Part shown: positions 1 through 7,842 of the stretch, piece after piece
Numbering within the stretch: position 1 is the stretch's first letter
Layout: every line of letters begins with the position of its first letter
Origin: Methanothrix sp.
GTDB lineage: Archaea > Halobacteriota > Methanosarcinia > Methanotrichales > Methanotrichaceae
Direction of reading: 5' to 3'
DNA length: 64,000 bases
NCBI GenBank assembly: GCA_029907715.1
Contig: JARYLI010000007.1
Coordinates: forward strand, 41,618 to 105,617
The notes under the pieces: generated by a model
Database searches by the model: none
Told to the model about the DNA's origin: nothing
Seen by the model: the letters and a program-made list of their open reading frames with translations, nothing else
Made by a program: the position numbers and the translations under genes

Positions 1-164
1 ACAACGATGGGGTGCCGCATGGCTGGGTCAGGGTCATGAAGGAGGCGATAAAGAGCACCGCGCCCAGGTTCTCCTCGAGGAGGATGGTGAAGGAGTACAC
101 TAGCAAGTTCTACGTGAACGCCCTGGATGCAGCCAGCAGCTTCAGCACGAGCGAGACACGATGA
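1..164 (+). CDS. alpha-glucan (glycogen) phosphorylase, C-terminal fragment
   Basis: This is the last 53 codons of a gene that begins before the window; the frame starts at base 3 and stops with TGA at 162-164. The tail reads WVRVMKEAIKSTAPRFSS, then RRMVKEYTSKFYVNA. This resembles the C-terminus of archaeal/bacterial alpha-glucan phosphorylases (GT35 family), where a 'W..RMKES....APRF...RMV.EY...FY' pattern closes the protein. The enzyme would release glucose-1-phosphate from storage glycogen in the cytoplasm. Only the tail is visible, so catalytic and PLP-binding residues cannot be checked. Confidence 0.6.
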   Translation, partial: NDGVPHGWVRVMKEAIKSTAPRFSSRRMVKEYTSKFYVNALDAASSFSTSETR

Positions 165-217
165 CTGCGAAACTGCCTGTTCAGAGATGCACAGAGGTGC
201 TATCTCACCCTGCGATT

Positions 218-372
218 CGTTCTCATGCATTCAGCAACTTGGAGGCCATGAAGGCCGGTTGCTGAGTGCACCCATTCGCTCGCCAGGCCTTCGACGCAGT
301 CGAAGATAAGTCGAAACGGGCGCATAGCATGATTGGTGCCTCTTCGAGCAAGTCATCAGATGGTTATGAGCG
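218..372 (+). mobile_element. MITE-A copy 1 (enlarged, degenerate)
   Basis: Short non-coding repeat beginning CGTTCTCATGCATTCAGCAA and ending CAGATGGTTATGAGCG. It matches the family consensus, which runs from CGCTCTTATGTATTCAGCAA to AGATGGATAAGAGCG. It is about 155 bp instead of about 125 bp because of extra bases around 275-320. No clear 8-bp duplication remains. Its last bases form part of the target duplication of the MITE-B element that follows. Confidence 0.7.
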
Positions 373-377
373 GGATA

Positions 378-566
378 CATTGGTCATCGGTTAAGGATTT
401 TATGTAAATATATTGATCATGAAATTTGACAGATTGAGATCGCGCCAGATCGGTGAGTTTGATTCAAATCGACCGCCTGTGGACTTGAGTCCTGATAGCA
501 GTACTGAGGCGAGATAAGACTATTAAGTCCAACTCTACACATGTCGATCTTAACCGATGACGCATG
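378..566 (+). mobile_element. MITE-B copy 1
   Basis: 189-bp element with 18-bp imperfect terminal inverted repeats: left end CATTGGTCATCGGTTAAG, right end CTTAACCGATGACGCATG. It is flanked by a 10-bp near-perfect direct repeat, GAGCGGGATA at 368-377 and GAGCGAGATA at 567-576. The interior is about 90 percent identical to the second copy at 17191-17380. It carries no ORF of its own. It sits at the end of MITE-A copy 1, so it inserted later. Confidence 0.85.
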
Positions 567-606
567 GAGCGAGATATGAGCGCCTGTGATTTAACGCACG
601 CTGCTG

Positions 607-1620
607 TCAGGGAAGCTCGATCGTCCCGACTATCCTCAGCTTTCCTCCCTCCGGGTATGTCATGAGTGCCCTGTCCCCTGGAAGATGCACGAGAGGTTTG
701 TCCAGGGAGAGTGTCAGATCAGGGCTCCGCGGATCGCCGGAGGTCGATTCGATTCTCGCAGGCACGTACTGCATCCAGTGCCCCAGGTGAAGCACCATCC
801 CCTCTCTCAGGGGAGACTGCCAGTACCTCACGAGCTCTGCTTCCGATCTGAGGCTGGTGGAGGTTTTCACAGCATCGTTCGTGGTCAGAACCGTTCCCCG
901 ATCGAGCTCCGAGACCTCTATGCCCTTAAGCGCAAGACCTGCCCGCTCCCCCGTGCTCGCGCTCTCGAAATCCTCGTCGTGCTTCTGTATGGATCTCACC
1001 TGGGCATTCTTACCCTCAGGCAGAACCCGAAGGATATCGTGCTTTCTGATGGTTCCCTCTGCAACATTCCCCAGGACGACTGTCCCGACTCCCCGAACGT
1101 TGAAGAAGTGATCGACAGGTAGCGTCCCGGATGCGCTTTCCTCATGCACCACAGCATCAGCATCTTCAAGAAGACGCTCGCGTATCTCTATGGGATTGTC
1201 ATCAATCACAGAATACCTCTCGACAGCAGTGGAGCGGACAAGAGGCGCGATTTGCTCCTCTGATATGTAGTTTTTGAGCACAATACAGCCATCGCGAATG
1301 CCCATGCAGTCCAGGGCGATAACTGCCTCCCCAAAGAGCTGGTCAATCTTCTCCACAACTAGGATGGCCCTGCGAGCCATTGACAGGGCATAGAAGAGCG
1401 GCGCAAGTCGGTCAGGATACCTGGTGGGCTCGACGAAGGTCACAGTCGTCTCGCCTCTCTTGAGGTTGTAAAATGTGATATCGCTTGCTGTACCCCTCTT
1501 TCCCAGATCCTTCGAGAACTCTGCTTTACCGAGCACCGCCACATTGAGGTTTGGCATGGGCTGAATGGAATTCAGACCGGAGTTATAGGCCTTGCGGTTG
1601 CCTTCGACTGCCAGGGCCAA
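607..1620 (-). CDS. EF-Tu/SelB-like protein with degenerate GTPase site
   Basis: A 337-residue protein with an EF-Tu domain-2 barrel at about residues 165-250 (DHFFNVRGVGTVVLGNV is typical of the SelB/EF-Tu family) and a third barrel after it. The N-terminal region keeps the outline of a GTPase domain. The P-loop expected as GHVDHGKT is replaced by VLGKAEFSKDLGKRG, so GTP hydrolysis is doubtful. Related proteins in methanogens are annotated as EF-Tu domain 2 proteins. A second start at 1557 (MPNLNVAVLGK) fits the fold better and removes 21 unlikely residues; neither start has a clear RBS. The true role is unknown: it may bind tRNA or ribosomes without GTP. The gene stands alone and converges on nothing recognisable. 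Confidence 0.75.
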   Translation of the reverse strand: MALAVEGNRKAYNSGLNSIQPMPNLNVAVLGKAEFSKDLGKRGTASDITFYNLKRGETTVTFVEPTRYPDRLAPLFYALSMARRAILVVEKIDQLFGEAVIALDCMGIRDGCIVLKNYISEEQIAPLVRSTAVERYSVIDDNPIEIRERLLEDADAVVHEESASGTLPVDHFFNVRGVGTVVLGNVAEGTIRKHDILRVLPEGKNAQVRSIQKHDEDFESASTGERAGLALKGIEVSELDRGTVLTTNDAVKTSTSLRSEAELVRYWQSPLREGMVLHLGHWMQYVPARIESTSGDPRSPDLTLSLDKPLVHLPGDRALMTYPEGGKLRIVGTIELP

Positions 1621-1955
1621 TGGTCGTCCACTTTATGCACCAAGCGCGCCAGGCGACGCATCCGTATCAATGAAGCTGTCGTCAAACCGCAACAGCAACC
1701 GGCGCGCAGGTGCCGTGCCCCCGGGAACCCATCCGACCATCAAGGGCCATGTTCCGAGGCTGGATCAGTGCTGTTTGGCTGCTCTTGTCCGTTGCTCGTT
1801 CACAAATACATTGGTCTGGCCATGCGCTCCCCGCGAATGGTTGCTTCCAGCATCCAGGCTGCATGGCCTCCACGCTGCCAACCACATGAGAGCGATTCAG
1901 ACAAATCCGGAAGAAGACTTCGATGCGGAGTGCCGGATCAAAACTGTATATCCTG
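1621..1955. other. intergenic stretch, nothing recognised
   Basis: 335 bp between the EF-Tu-like gene and the end of polB. Reading frames cross it on both strands, but none has an RBS, a recognisable domain or a plausible composition. No inverted-repeat element of the families found elsewhere could be aligned. Confidence 0.5.
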
Positions 1956-4568
1956 CTAAAAGTCCAGGAGGGATCGCTGCTTCTGAGCCCGCTGATCGAA
2001 ATGGTGGAGACTCTTCTGCGATCTGCACTGGAGCAGGCTCTCCCTGCCCACATCAAATGGCGTGAAGAGCCTGAGAACAGGCGGAAGGAGCTGCTTCTCA
2101 ATGTAATATTCTGTATCCACCGGAAGGTTGTTCTCCACAGCATACTCCGGATCCTCAGCCCTGTCGACGAAGAGCGTCTTTCTGCCGCCCCTGACTATTA
2201 TGAACGCGACTCTGTCGCCCACGCCCGGGACCCTCCCGCCGCGCCTCCGCATCTTCTCGACCAGCTGTATGTGTGGCTGCTTGTTCCTGTATGATGATGT
2301 GTCCTTTGTGAAACGTCTCGTTAGCACAAGATCGTCAAGGAGTTCCCTGTCCCGCCTGATATCCATATCTCTCAGCCTCTGGATCACGTCCCTCACGTGC
2401 TGAACCGCATCATCCACCCGGCCCTCCTTCAGAATCAGCTCGAGGCATCTCCTGAGCGTCTTCGAGGTGAGTTCGCACCAGTCACGCCGGACGGTCTCCA
2501 TGCCCCTGACCTTTATCCTGTCCCTCCATCCATTCCCGGAAGCTCTCTCGAATAGCCAGAGGGCGTATCTTTTCTTCGCCAGGAAGATCGCACGCCTGGC
2601 GAACGCCTCGAATACGAGCTCCATCGGCTCCGGGAGCTTTGATGTTATCGTCTCCGCGATCTTTCGTCCTATGAGCTCCGCCTCCTCGGGGGAGATGCTC
2701 CGATCTGAGGATATCCTGACAAAGACGCTGTCCGTATCCCCGTAGACGACAGAGAGACCGTAGCGCCTGCCTCCAGCTGGGTTCTCTCCGGGGAGCACAG
2801 CCTTCCCGTCAACAATGTAAACGGAGCCGATCTCCTCGATCATCTCCTTTGTCCTTATTATGTTGTGCCTTCCAAAGCTGGTAACAGCGTTCGCCAGGGT
2901 CAGACTGTAAAGCCTCGCCCTGGCGTATCCAGAGTATCCGTAGAAGCTGTTCAGCAGGATCTTGAGCGCGTACTGCTTTGCATCGAGAAACGCACGCTCC
3001 TCTTCGCCTGCACTCTTCATGAGCCTCTTCGTCTCTGTCCTTTTCTCCAGCAGCTCCCTCAGTATCTCTGGCACAATCCCTCTGCAGACAGATGGAGCTG
3101 CGAAATCCCCACCTGATGGCGATTTGACGACCTCCGGGGGCCTCTCCTTCGTGACCACTGTTGAGTAGCAGAGGTTGTGGGCCATCATTATCGTGGGATA
3201 GAGCGATTTGTAGTCGAGGATGATGACGTTCTCCACAAGTCCCTTCACCGGAGGGAGAACCGCCCCGCCCTTGAGCTCATCTGCATCCATGAACCGCCCG
3301 TCCGACTCCTCCGAGTCCGGCTTCGGTGGGAGAACCCTTCCATGCGATCGGAACCTTCTTAGCAGGAGGCTCTCCACCATGCCGCTCTGGCCGCCGTTGA
3401 CTATGTCCTGGAGCAGCGAGCCGCTCGCCCTCGCCAGAGCTATGTATTTATCCATCAGCCTCAGGCGGAGGAGGAGCTGCATGACAAGCACCGCATCCCG
3501 CCTTGAGTAGCTTATGAGATCTGAGAGCCCATCTCCTTCAAGCCAGATCGATTCCATCCTGGCAGGGTTCACATCTCGCTTCTCCTCCCCGATCAGCTCC
3601 ATGGCAGCGTTTCTCAGAGTGTACTGCTTCAGGCTGAATGATGATCTGATGATCGGAAGGAGGTCCACAACGACCCGGCCTGTCACAGCGACATTTTTGT
3701 TACCGCCTATGCTTTTGATGAGCCAGGTGCTCCCATCGCGACCCACATCCATCTCGATGCCAAGCCTGGATGCCCGCTCCCTGAGATACGGAATGTCGAA
3801 CTCGTTCGAGTTGTAGCCCGCCAGGATATCCGGATCATAGTCGTCGATCACGGAGACGAACCTGGAAATGAGAGATCTCTCATCACCATATCCCTCAACA
3901 TCCGGCCTCTCGCACCCTAGCTCCTTTCCCACAAGAACGAGGTCGCTCAGCCCTCGATAAGGGGGATTGAATGCCATGCTTATCAGTATCACTGGTGAGG
4001 TCTCAGGCCTGGGCATCTCCCCGTTCTGCGGGAGGCATTCGATATCAAAGGCCATAAACCTCAGTGGTGCCGTGCTCTCCAGATCCTCCTGCACCAGCTC
4101 ATCAACAGGCACATCAACGATCCACCGGCGCCTCTCACGCGTCTCGCTCCTCCCCAAGTCCGGGACTGTAACCCAGGCCATACCGCCGAGGCCCGTATCT
4201 ATGAGAAATCTGTTCTTGAAGAGAATGTCGGTCTCGTAGACCGACTTCACAGACGGGATCTCCTTCACCCTATCCCTTATCTCCCTGACGGACTTCGGAT
4301 CCCTTGCGATTATCCTCAGCATCTCTGTGGGCTTCGACTGGTAACCTATGGGCTCGTATCGCTCGACGATCTCCACATCGAGGCCGAGAGATCTGACAGC
4401 TTCCGCAGCACCGGTGAGGTCATGAGCGCTTGCATAAAAATACGGCCGGAATCCCGACACACGGCAGATAACGCTGTCCCCACCATCGCTGACGCCGAAC
4501 AGCTGCACAACAGGATATCCACTCCTGTCATAGACATAGTTTGCATCCAGGATCTGGAAGCGCATCAT
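1956..4568 (-). CDS. polB: family B DNA polymerase (replicative PolB)
   Basis: 870-residue archaeal family-B DNA polymerase with proofreading. Exonuclease motif I is visible as FDIECLP near residue 174. Polymerase motif A is DYKSLYPTIMM, motif B is KILLNSFYGYSGY and motif C is VYGDTDSVF with the catalytic DTD. The length is normal and no intein interrupts motifs A-C, which are frequent intein sites in archaea. Two ATGs in tandem (4568 and 4565) are possible starts. A TATA-like TTTATAA (4589-4595) lies about 25 bp upstream, so the transcript is probably leaderless or nearly so. The gene is monocistronic as far as can be seen. A MITE-C end begins only about 16 bp upstream of the TATA element. 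Confidence 0.95.
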   Translation of the reverse strand: MMRFQILDANYVYDRSGYPVVQLFGVSDGGDSVICRVSGFRPYFYASAHDLTGAAEAVRSLGLDVEIVERYEPIGYQSKPTEMLRIIARDPKSVREIRDRVKEIPSVKSVYETDILFKNRFLIDTGLGGMAWVTVPDLGRSETRERRRWIVDVPVDELVQEDLESTAPLRFMAFDIECLPQNGEMPRPETSPVILISMAFNPPYRGLSDLVLVGKELGCERPDVEGYGDERSLISRFVSVIDDYDPDILAGYNSNEFDIPYLRERASRLGIEMDVGRDGSTWLIKSIGGNKNVAVTGRVVVDLLPIIRSSFSLKQYTLRNAAMELIGEEKRDVNPARMESIWLEGDGLSDLISYSRRDAVLVMQLLLRLRLMDKYIALARASGSLLQDIVNGGQSGMVESLLLRRFRSHGRVLPPKPDSEESDGRFMDADELKGGAVLPPVKGLVENVIILDYKSLYPTIMMAHNLCYSTVVTKERPPEVVKSPSGGDFAAPSVCRGIVPEILRELLEKRTETKRLMKSAGEEERAFLDAKQYALKILLNSFYGYSGYARARLYSLTLANAVTSFGRHNIIRTKEMIEEIGSVYIVDGKAVLPGENPAGGRRYGLSVVYGDTDSVFVRISSDRSISPEEAELIGRKIAETITSKLPEPMELVFEAFARRAIFLAKKRYALWLFERASGNGWRDRIKVRGMETVRRDWCELTSKTLRRCLELILKEGRVDDAVQHVRDVIQRLRDMDIRRDRELLDDLVLTRRFTKDTSSYRNKQPHIQLVEKMRRRGGRVPGVGDRVAFIIVRGGRKTLFVDRAEDPEYAVENNLPVDTEYYIEKQLLPPVLRLFTPFDVGRESLLQCRSQKSLHHFDQRAQKQRSLLDF

Positions 4569-4587
4569 GCAGAAGATAAACTGGATC

Positions 4588-4597
4588 GGTTATAAAG
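4588..4597 (-). promoter_or_regulatory. TATA box of polB
   Basis: On the minus strand the sequence reads ACTTTATAAC, centred about 25 bp upstream of the polB start. That is the spacing of an archaeal TATA box for a leaderless mRNA. Confidence 0.55.
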
Positions 4598-4610
4598 TAT
4601 TCGAAGTACG

Positions 4611-4677
4611 TGCTGTGTTGAATAATGTTTGAGAATCCGATAGCATAAGGCCAATTCATACAAATTGTAATTGTAGT
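4611..4677 (+). mobile_element. MITE-C copy 1 (left half only)
   Basis: Begins TGCTGTGTTGAATAATGTTT and stays about 85 percent identical to the complete copy at 55733-55848 for 67 bp. It then runs directly into MITE-A copy 2. The other half, with the inverted end, is absent, so this copy was truncated or rearranged. Confidence 0.7.
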
Positions 4678-4802
4678 CGCTCTTATCCATCTGATAACTT
4701 GGCCCAAAGAGGCACCAGTCACGCTATGCGTTCCTTCCGAGGGTATGAGTGCATTCAGCAACCGGCCTGCATGTCCTTCAAGTTGCTGAATACATAAGAG
4801 CG
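4678..4802 (-). mobile_element. MITE-A copy 2
   Basis: 125 bp with perfect 9-bp terminal inverted repeats, CGCTCTTAT and ATAAGAGCG. Inside is the internal hairpin pair CATTCAGCAAC / GTTGCTGAATAC. It is inverted relative to copy 1. No 8-bp duplication flanks it (ATTGTAGT versus AAAATGTT), which agrees with the loss of the neighbouring half of MITE-C by recombination. Confidence 0.8.
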
Positions 4803-4866
4803 AAAATGTTTATGATCTAAAACTCGCGAGAAGGTACTGCTGTTACCCGGACACCTCCCCTGAGAC

Positions 4867-4950
4867 GGCTCTGTCCGAAAGTTCTGAGCCAGATATTTGA
4901 GATTTGAGGACGCCGATCATATGAGCACCTCTTCCTTATCGGACAGGTCC
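4867..4950 (+). mobile_element. MITE-E copy 1
   Basis: 84 bp from GGCTCTGTCCGAAAG to CTTATCGGACAGGTCC. It is flanked by CCTGAGAC (4859-4866) and CATGAGAC (4951-4958), a 7/8 direct repeat. The left part aligns with MITE-E copy 2 at 9990, sharing CTGTCCG..AAG and the GCCAGA..T core. Confidence 0.6.
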
Positions 4951-5080
4951 CATGAGACGACCGAAATATTTATATTCGACAATTGCCTTAATTTGTTTGG
5001 GCAAAAGCCGGACGCGTTCCCACCTCCGACACCCGCCTTTTGCCTCCTATCTTCCCAATTCTCTCAATGTTACACGCTCT

Positions 5081-6421
5081 TCAATCCCCACAGTATGCCC
5101 TGAGCTTCCTCTCAAGCCGCTCCACCTGCTCAACAGCTGTGCCTGTGTACCTGTGTGGATCGAGCAGCTCTCTGAGCTCATCCTCCCCGATGTACTTTGT
5201 GACACTTCCATCCTCGAGGAGAACGTCCAGCAGCTGCCGCCCCTCCTCGAAAGCCCTCATTGATGCATTCCTCAGTATCTCATGGGATGTCTGCCTGCCA
5301 GCGCCCCTCTTCGCCAGCTCGACCATGACCGCCTCAGCCATGTTCAGACCCTTGAGGAGGTTGAGGTTTCTTTCAACATTCTCCTTTCGTATCCTGAGAC
5401 CTCTGAGGATCCTGATGGTGAGATTGAGTATATGATCCGTGAGCACGAACGCCTCCGGGAATATGACGCGCTCGCAGCTCGAGTTTGTGAGATCCCTCTC
5501 GTCCCAGAGGGGTATGTTCGCAAACGCCGGCTCGACCTGTGCTCTGACAACCCTCGCAAGGCCACAGACCTGCTCAGATCTTATCGGATTTCTCTTGTGC
5601 GGCATTGTGCTGGAGCCGACCTGCCGCCTCCCGAAGCTCTCCTCCACCTCTGCAATCTCTGTTCTCTGCAGCGTTCTTATCTCCACGCAGATCTTGTCGA
5701 GAGTCGACGCGATGAGAGCCAGGAGACAGATGACCTCTGCATGGCGATCTCTCTGGACGACCTGGTTGGAGACATCGACCTCGTTTAGCCCGAGGATCTC
5801 CATGACCCTGCGCTGTATGGTCATTCCGTGAGGCCCGAATGCTGCCTGTGTCCCAACAGCACCGCTGATCTTCCCGACTGCGGCTCTGGGCCGTATCTCC
5901 CTGAGCCTGTCGATGTGGCGGGCGATCTCTGAGGCCCATATCGCAAACCTCAGTCCATATGTTGTTGGAACAGCCATCTGTCCGTGTGTTCTTCCGGAGC
6001 ATACGAGATCTTTGTTCTCCATGGCCATATCCAGAAGGACTCTGAGCAGCTCCCTGAGCTTTGACTCGATGATAGCCAGGGATGCTTTGAGCTGCAGGCC
6101 TGTGGCTGTGTCGAGAATATCATTCGATGTCGCGCCGAGGTGTATCCACTCCCCGTAATCGCAGACCTCTGCCATCGCCAGGACCACCGCCATCATGTCA
6201 TGCCCTATCTCAGCCTCGATCTCCTTTGCCCGCTGGGGCGACGCGATCTCAGCTGCCCTCGATATCGCATCTGCAGCACCCTTTGGGATGAGGCCGACCT
6301 CCTCCTCGGCCCTGGCAAGGGCAGCCTCCACCCTGAAGAGCATTCTGATCCTGTAATCCTCCTCCCAGATCGCCTTCATCTCCGGCGTTCCATACCTGTA
6401 ATCTATCGGATGTATCGGCAT
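5081..6421 (-). CDS. purB: adenylosuccinate lyase
   Basis: 446 residues, the usual length. The enzyme splits fumarate from SAICAR and from adenylosuccinate in purine synthesis. The fumarase/aspartase superfamily signature is present as GSSTMPHKRNP around residue 275. Upstream conserved blocks include EWIHLGATSNDILDTA (residues about 90-105) and SGRTHGQMAVPTTYGLRFA with the catalytic-region histidine. The C-terminal ADSL domain runs to the end. The gene is preceded on its own strand by no other gene and faces the divergent nitroreductase gene. The start at MPIHPIDYRYG matches the family N-terminus. Confidence 0.95.
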   Translation of the reverse strand: MPIHPIDYRYGTPEMKAIWEEDYRIRMLFRVEAALARAEEEVGLIPKGAADAISRAAEIASPQRAKEIEAEIGHDMMAVVLAMAEVCDYGEWIHLGATSNDILDTATGLQLKASLAIIESKLRELLRVLLDMAMENKDLVCSGRTHGQMAVPTTYGLRFAIWASEIARHIDRLREIRPRAAVGKISGAVGTQAAFGPHGMTIQRRVMEILGLNEVDVSNQVVQRDRHAEVICLLALIASTLDKICVEIRTLQRTEIAEVEESFGRRQVGSSTMPHKRNPIRSEQVCGLARVVRAQVEPAFANIPLWDERDLTNSSCERVIFPEAFVLTDHILNLTIRILRGLRIRKENVERNLNLLKGLNMAEAVMVELAKRGAGRQTSHEILRNASMRAFEEGRQLLDVLLEDGSVTKYIGEDELRELLDPHRYTGTAVEQVERLERKLRAYCGD

Positions 6422-6702
6422 GATTCTGCAGGTGAATTTGCCATGTTAAAGGAGTTGCGGGTTGTAATTCATCTGAAACAGAGGAGCAGGGAGTGCACGA
6501 TGACTCAGGGAGAGCAAACGGAAGAGAATCGATATTCGTCGAAGATCAGCGAGAGGATCGGATTCAGAGTTGCCATTTCTCCAGCCCATTCACGATGAGC
6601 CAACTTTTATATTTCATCAGCTCACAATATATTTGTCGGTTGCGCTCCCTGCTGTGCAGCATGTGGCGCGTCAGGCCACTGCATGCCAAGGAGGAAACAT
6701 CT

Positions 6703-7722
6703 ATGATGAAAAACCTTGCCGCATGGGATGTACGTGAGGAGGATTTTCCATCACGCGGAAGCATGTATGATAAGCTTAAATTTGTCCTGAGGTACGCGGT
6801 TCTCGCCCCCTCGGGTCCGAACACACAGCCATGGAAGTTCTCAATCAAAGACAGCAGCATATCTGTGATATTCGATAGATCCAGAACGCTTCCTGCAGTC
6901 GATCCGACGCACCGGACCGCATACATGAGTTTGGGCTGTGCAGTGGCCAACATGCTCATAGCTGCAGAGCACTTCAATCTGGGTTACAGTGTCGAATGCT
7001 TCCCGGATGGGATTGATGAGGATCGCATCGCTGTCATCGGCTTTTCAGAGGGCATCGCTGAGAGGAGGTTCCCTGACCTGTTCAGACAGATAACAGAGCG
7101 GCACACAAATCGAAGCAGGTTTGAGGAGCGGGAGATCGAGCCTGAGAAGCTCCAGAGGATGAAAGAGCTCGTGGAGAATGATGGATTCAGGCTGGACATA
7201 ATGACGGATCCGGATGGCAAGAACCGGATGGCAGAGATACTCGCACGCGCCCACAAGATACAGCTCGGGAACAAGGAGTTCAGGAGGGAGCTGGCATCCT
7301 GGATAAGACCCAACACCTCGGATGCGTATGACGGGCTGCCTGGATATGCATTTGGCTATTCTGATTTCGAGTCGTACCTTGGAAAGTTCATCTTCGGGGC
7401 ATTCGACACATCCTGGTCAAGGGCCAGAAAGGAGTCTGCTCTCATGAGAGAATCTCCTGCAGCAGCAGTTCTATCATCAGACTCGGAAGATAAACTGACG
7501 TGGGTCAGGCTGGGCGTCACCTTCGAGAAGCTGTTCCTTCTCGCGACTGAGATGGACGTGCGCTTCGATCTCTTCAGCCAGCCAGTAGCAATAGATGAGC
7601 TGAGAGGAGAGATGGCGGAGTTTCTTGGCGTCAGGTATCCACAGCTCCTCATACGCATGGGATACGCCCCGCCGACCAGGCACACTCCGAGACGCCCGGT
7701 GGAGCTGGTGCTGGTGGAATGA
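6703..7722 (+). CDS. Acg-type nitroreductase-fold flavoprotein
   Basis: 339 residues from an ATG preceded by a strong RBS, AAGGAGG at 6688-6694, eight bases upstream. Longer upstream readings have no such signal. The N-terminus carries YAVLAPSGPNTQPWKF (about residues 30-45), the FMN-phosphate-binding signature of the nitroreductase fold. Overall length and layout match the Acg family, whose members often act as flavin-binding regulators or oxidoreductases without known substrate. It lies 120 bp ahead of the CODH-like gene in the same direction, so the two may share a transcript. The substrate is not predictable. Confidence 0.8.
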   Translation: MMKNLAAWDVREEDFPSRGSMYDKLKFVLRYAVLAPSGPNTQPWKFSIKDSSISVIFDRSRTLPAVDPTHRTAYMSLGCAVANMLIAAEHFNLGYSVECFPDGIDEDRIAVIGFSEGIAERRFPDLFRQITERHTNRSRFEEREIEPEKLQRMKELVENDGFRLDIMTDPDGKNRMAEILARAHKIQLGNKEFRRELASWIRPNTSDAYDGLPGYAFGYSDFESYLGKFIFGAFDTSWSRARKESALMRESPAAAVLSSDSEDKLTWVRLGVTFEKLFLLATEMDVRFDLFSQPVAIDELRGEMAEFLGVRYPQLLIRMGYAPPTRHTPRRPVELVLVE

Positions 7723-7842
7723 GTGTGGTGATGAGATCTGTGATCCTGCAGCAGCCTCACGTCTCATTACTGCAGAGATGGCGGAATTCACGCAACCATG
7801 CTGGGTGTGGCCAGCCGGTGCGATGTGTATGGAGTGAGAGAT

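Noticed and set aside
1682..2143. 153-codon minus-strand frame downstream of polB
   Set aside because: Overlaps the polB C-terminus in another frame, Arg/Ser-rich, no RBS or recognisable fold.
1956..4568. intein in polB
   Set aside because: Motifs A, B and C are uninterrupted and the protein has normal length.
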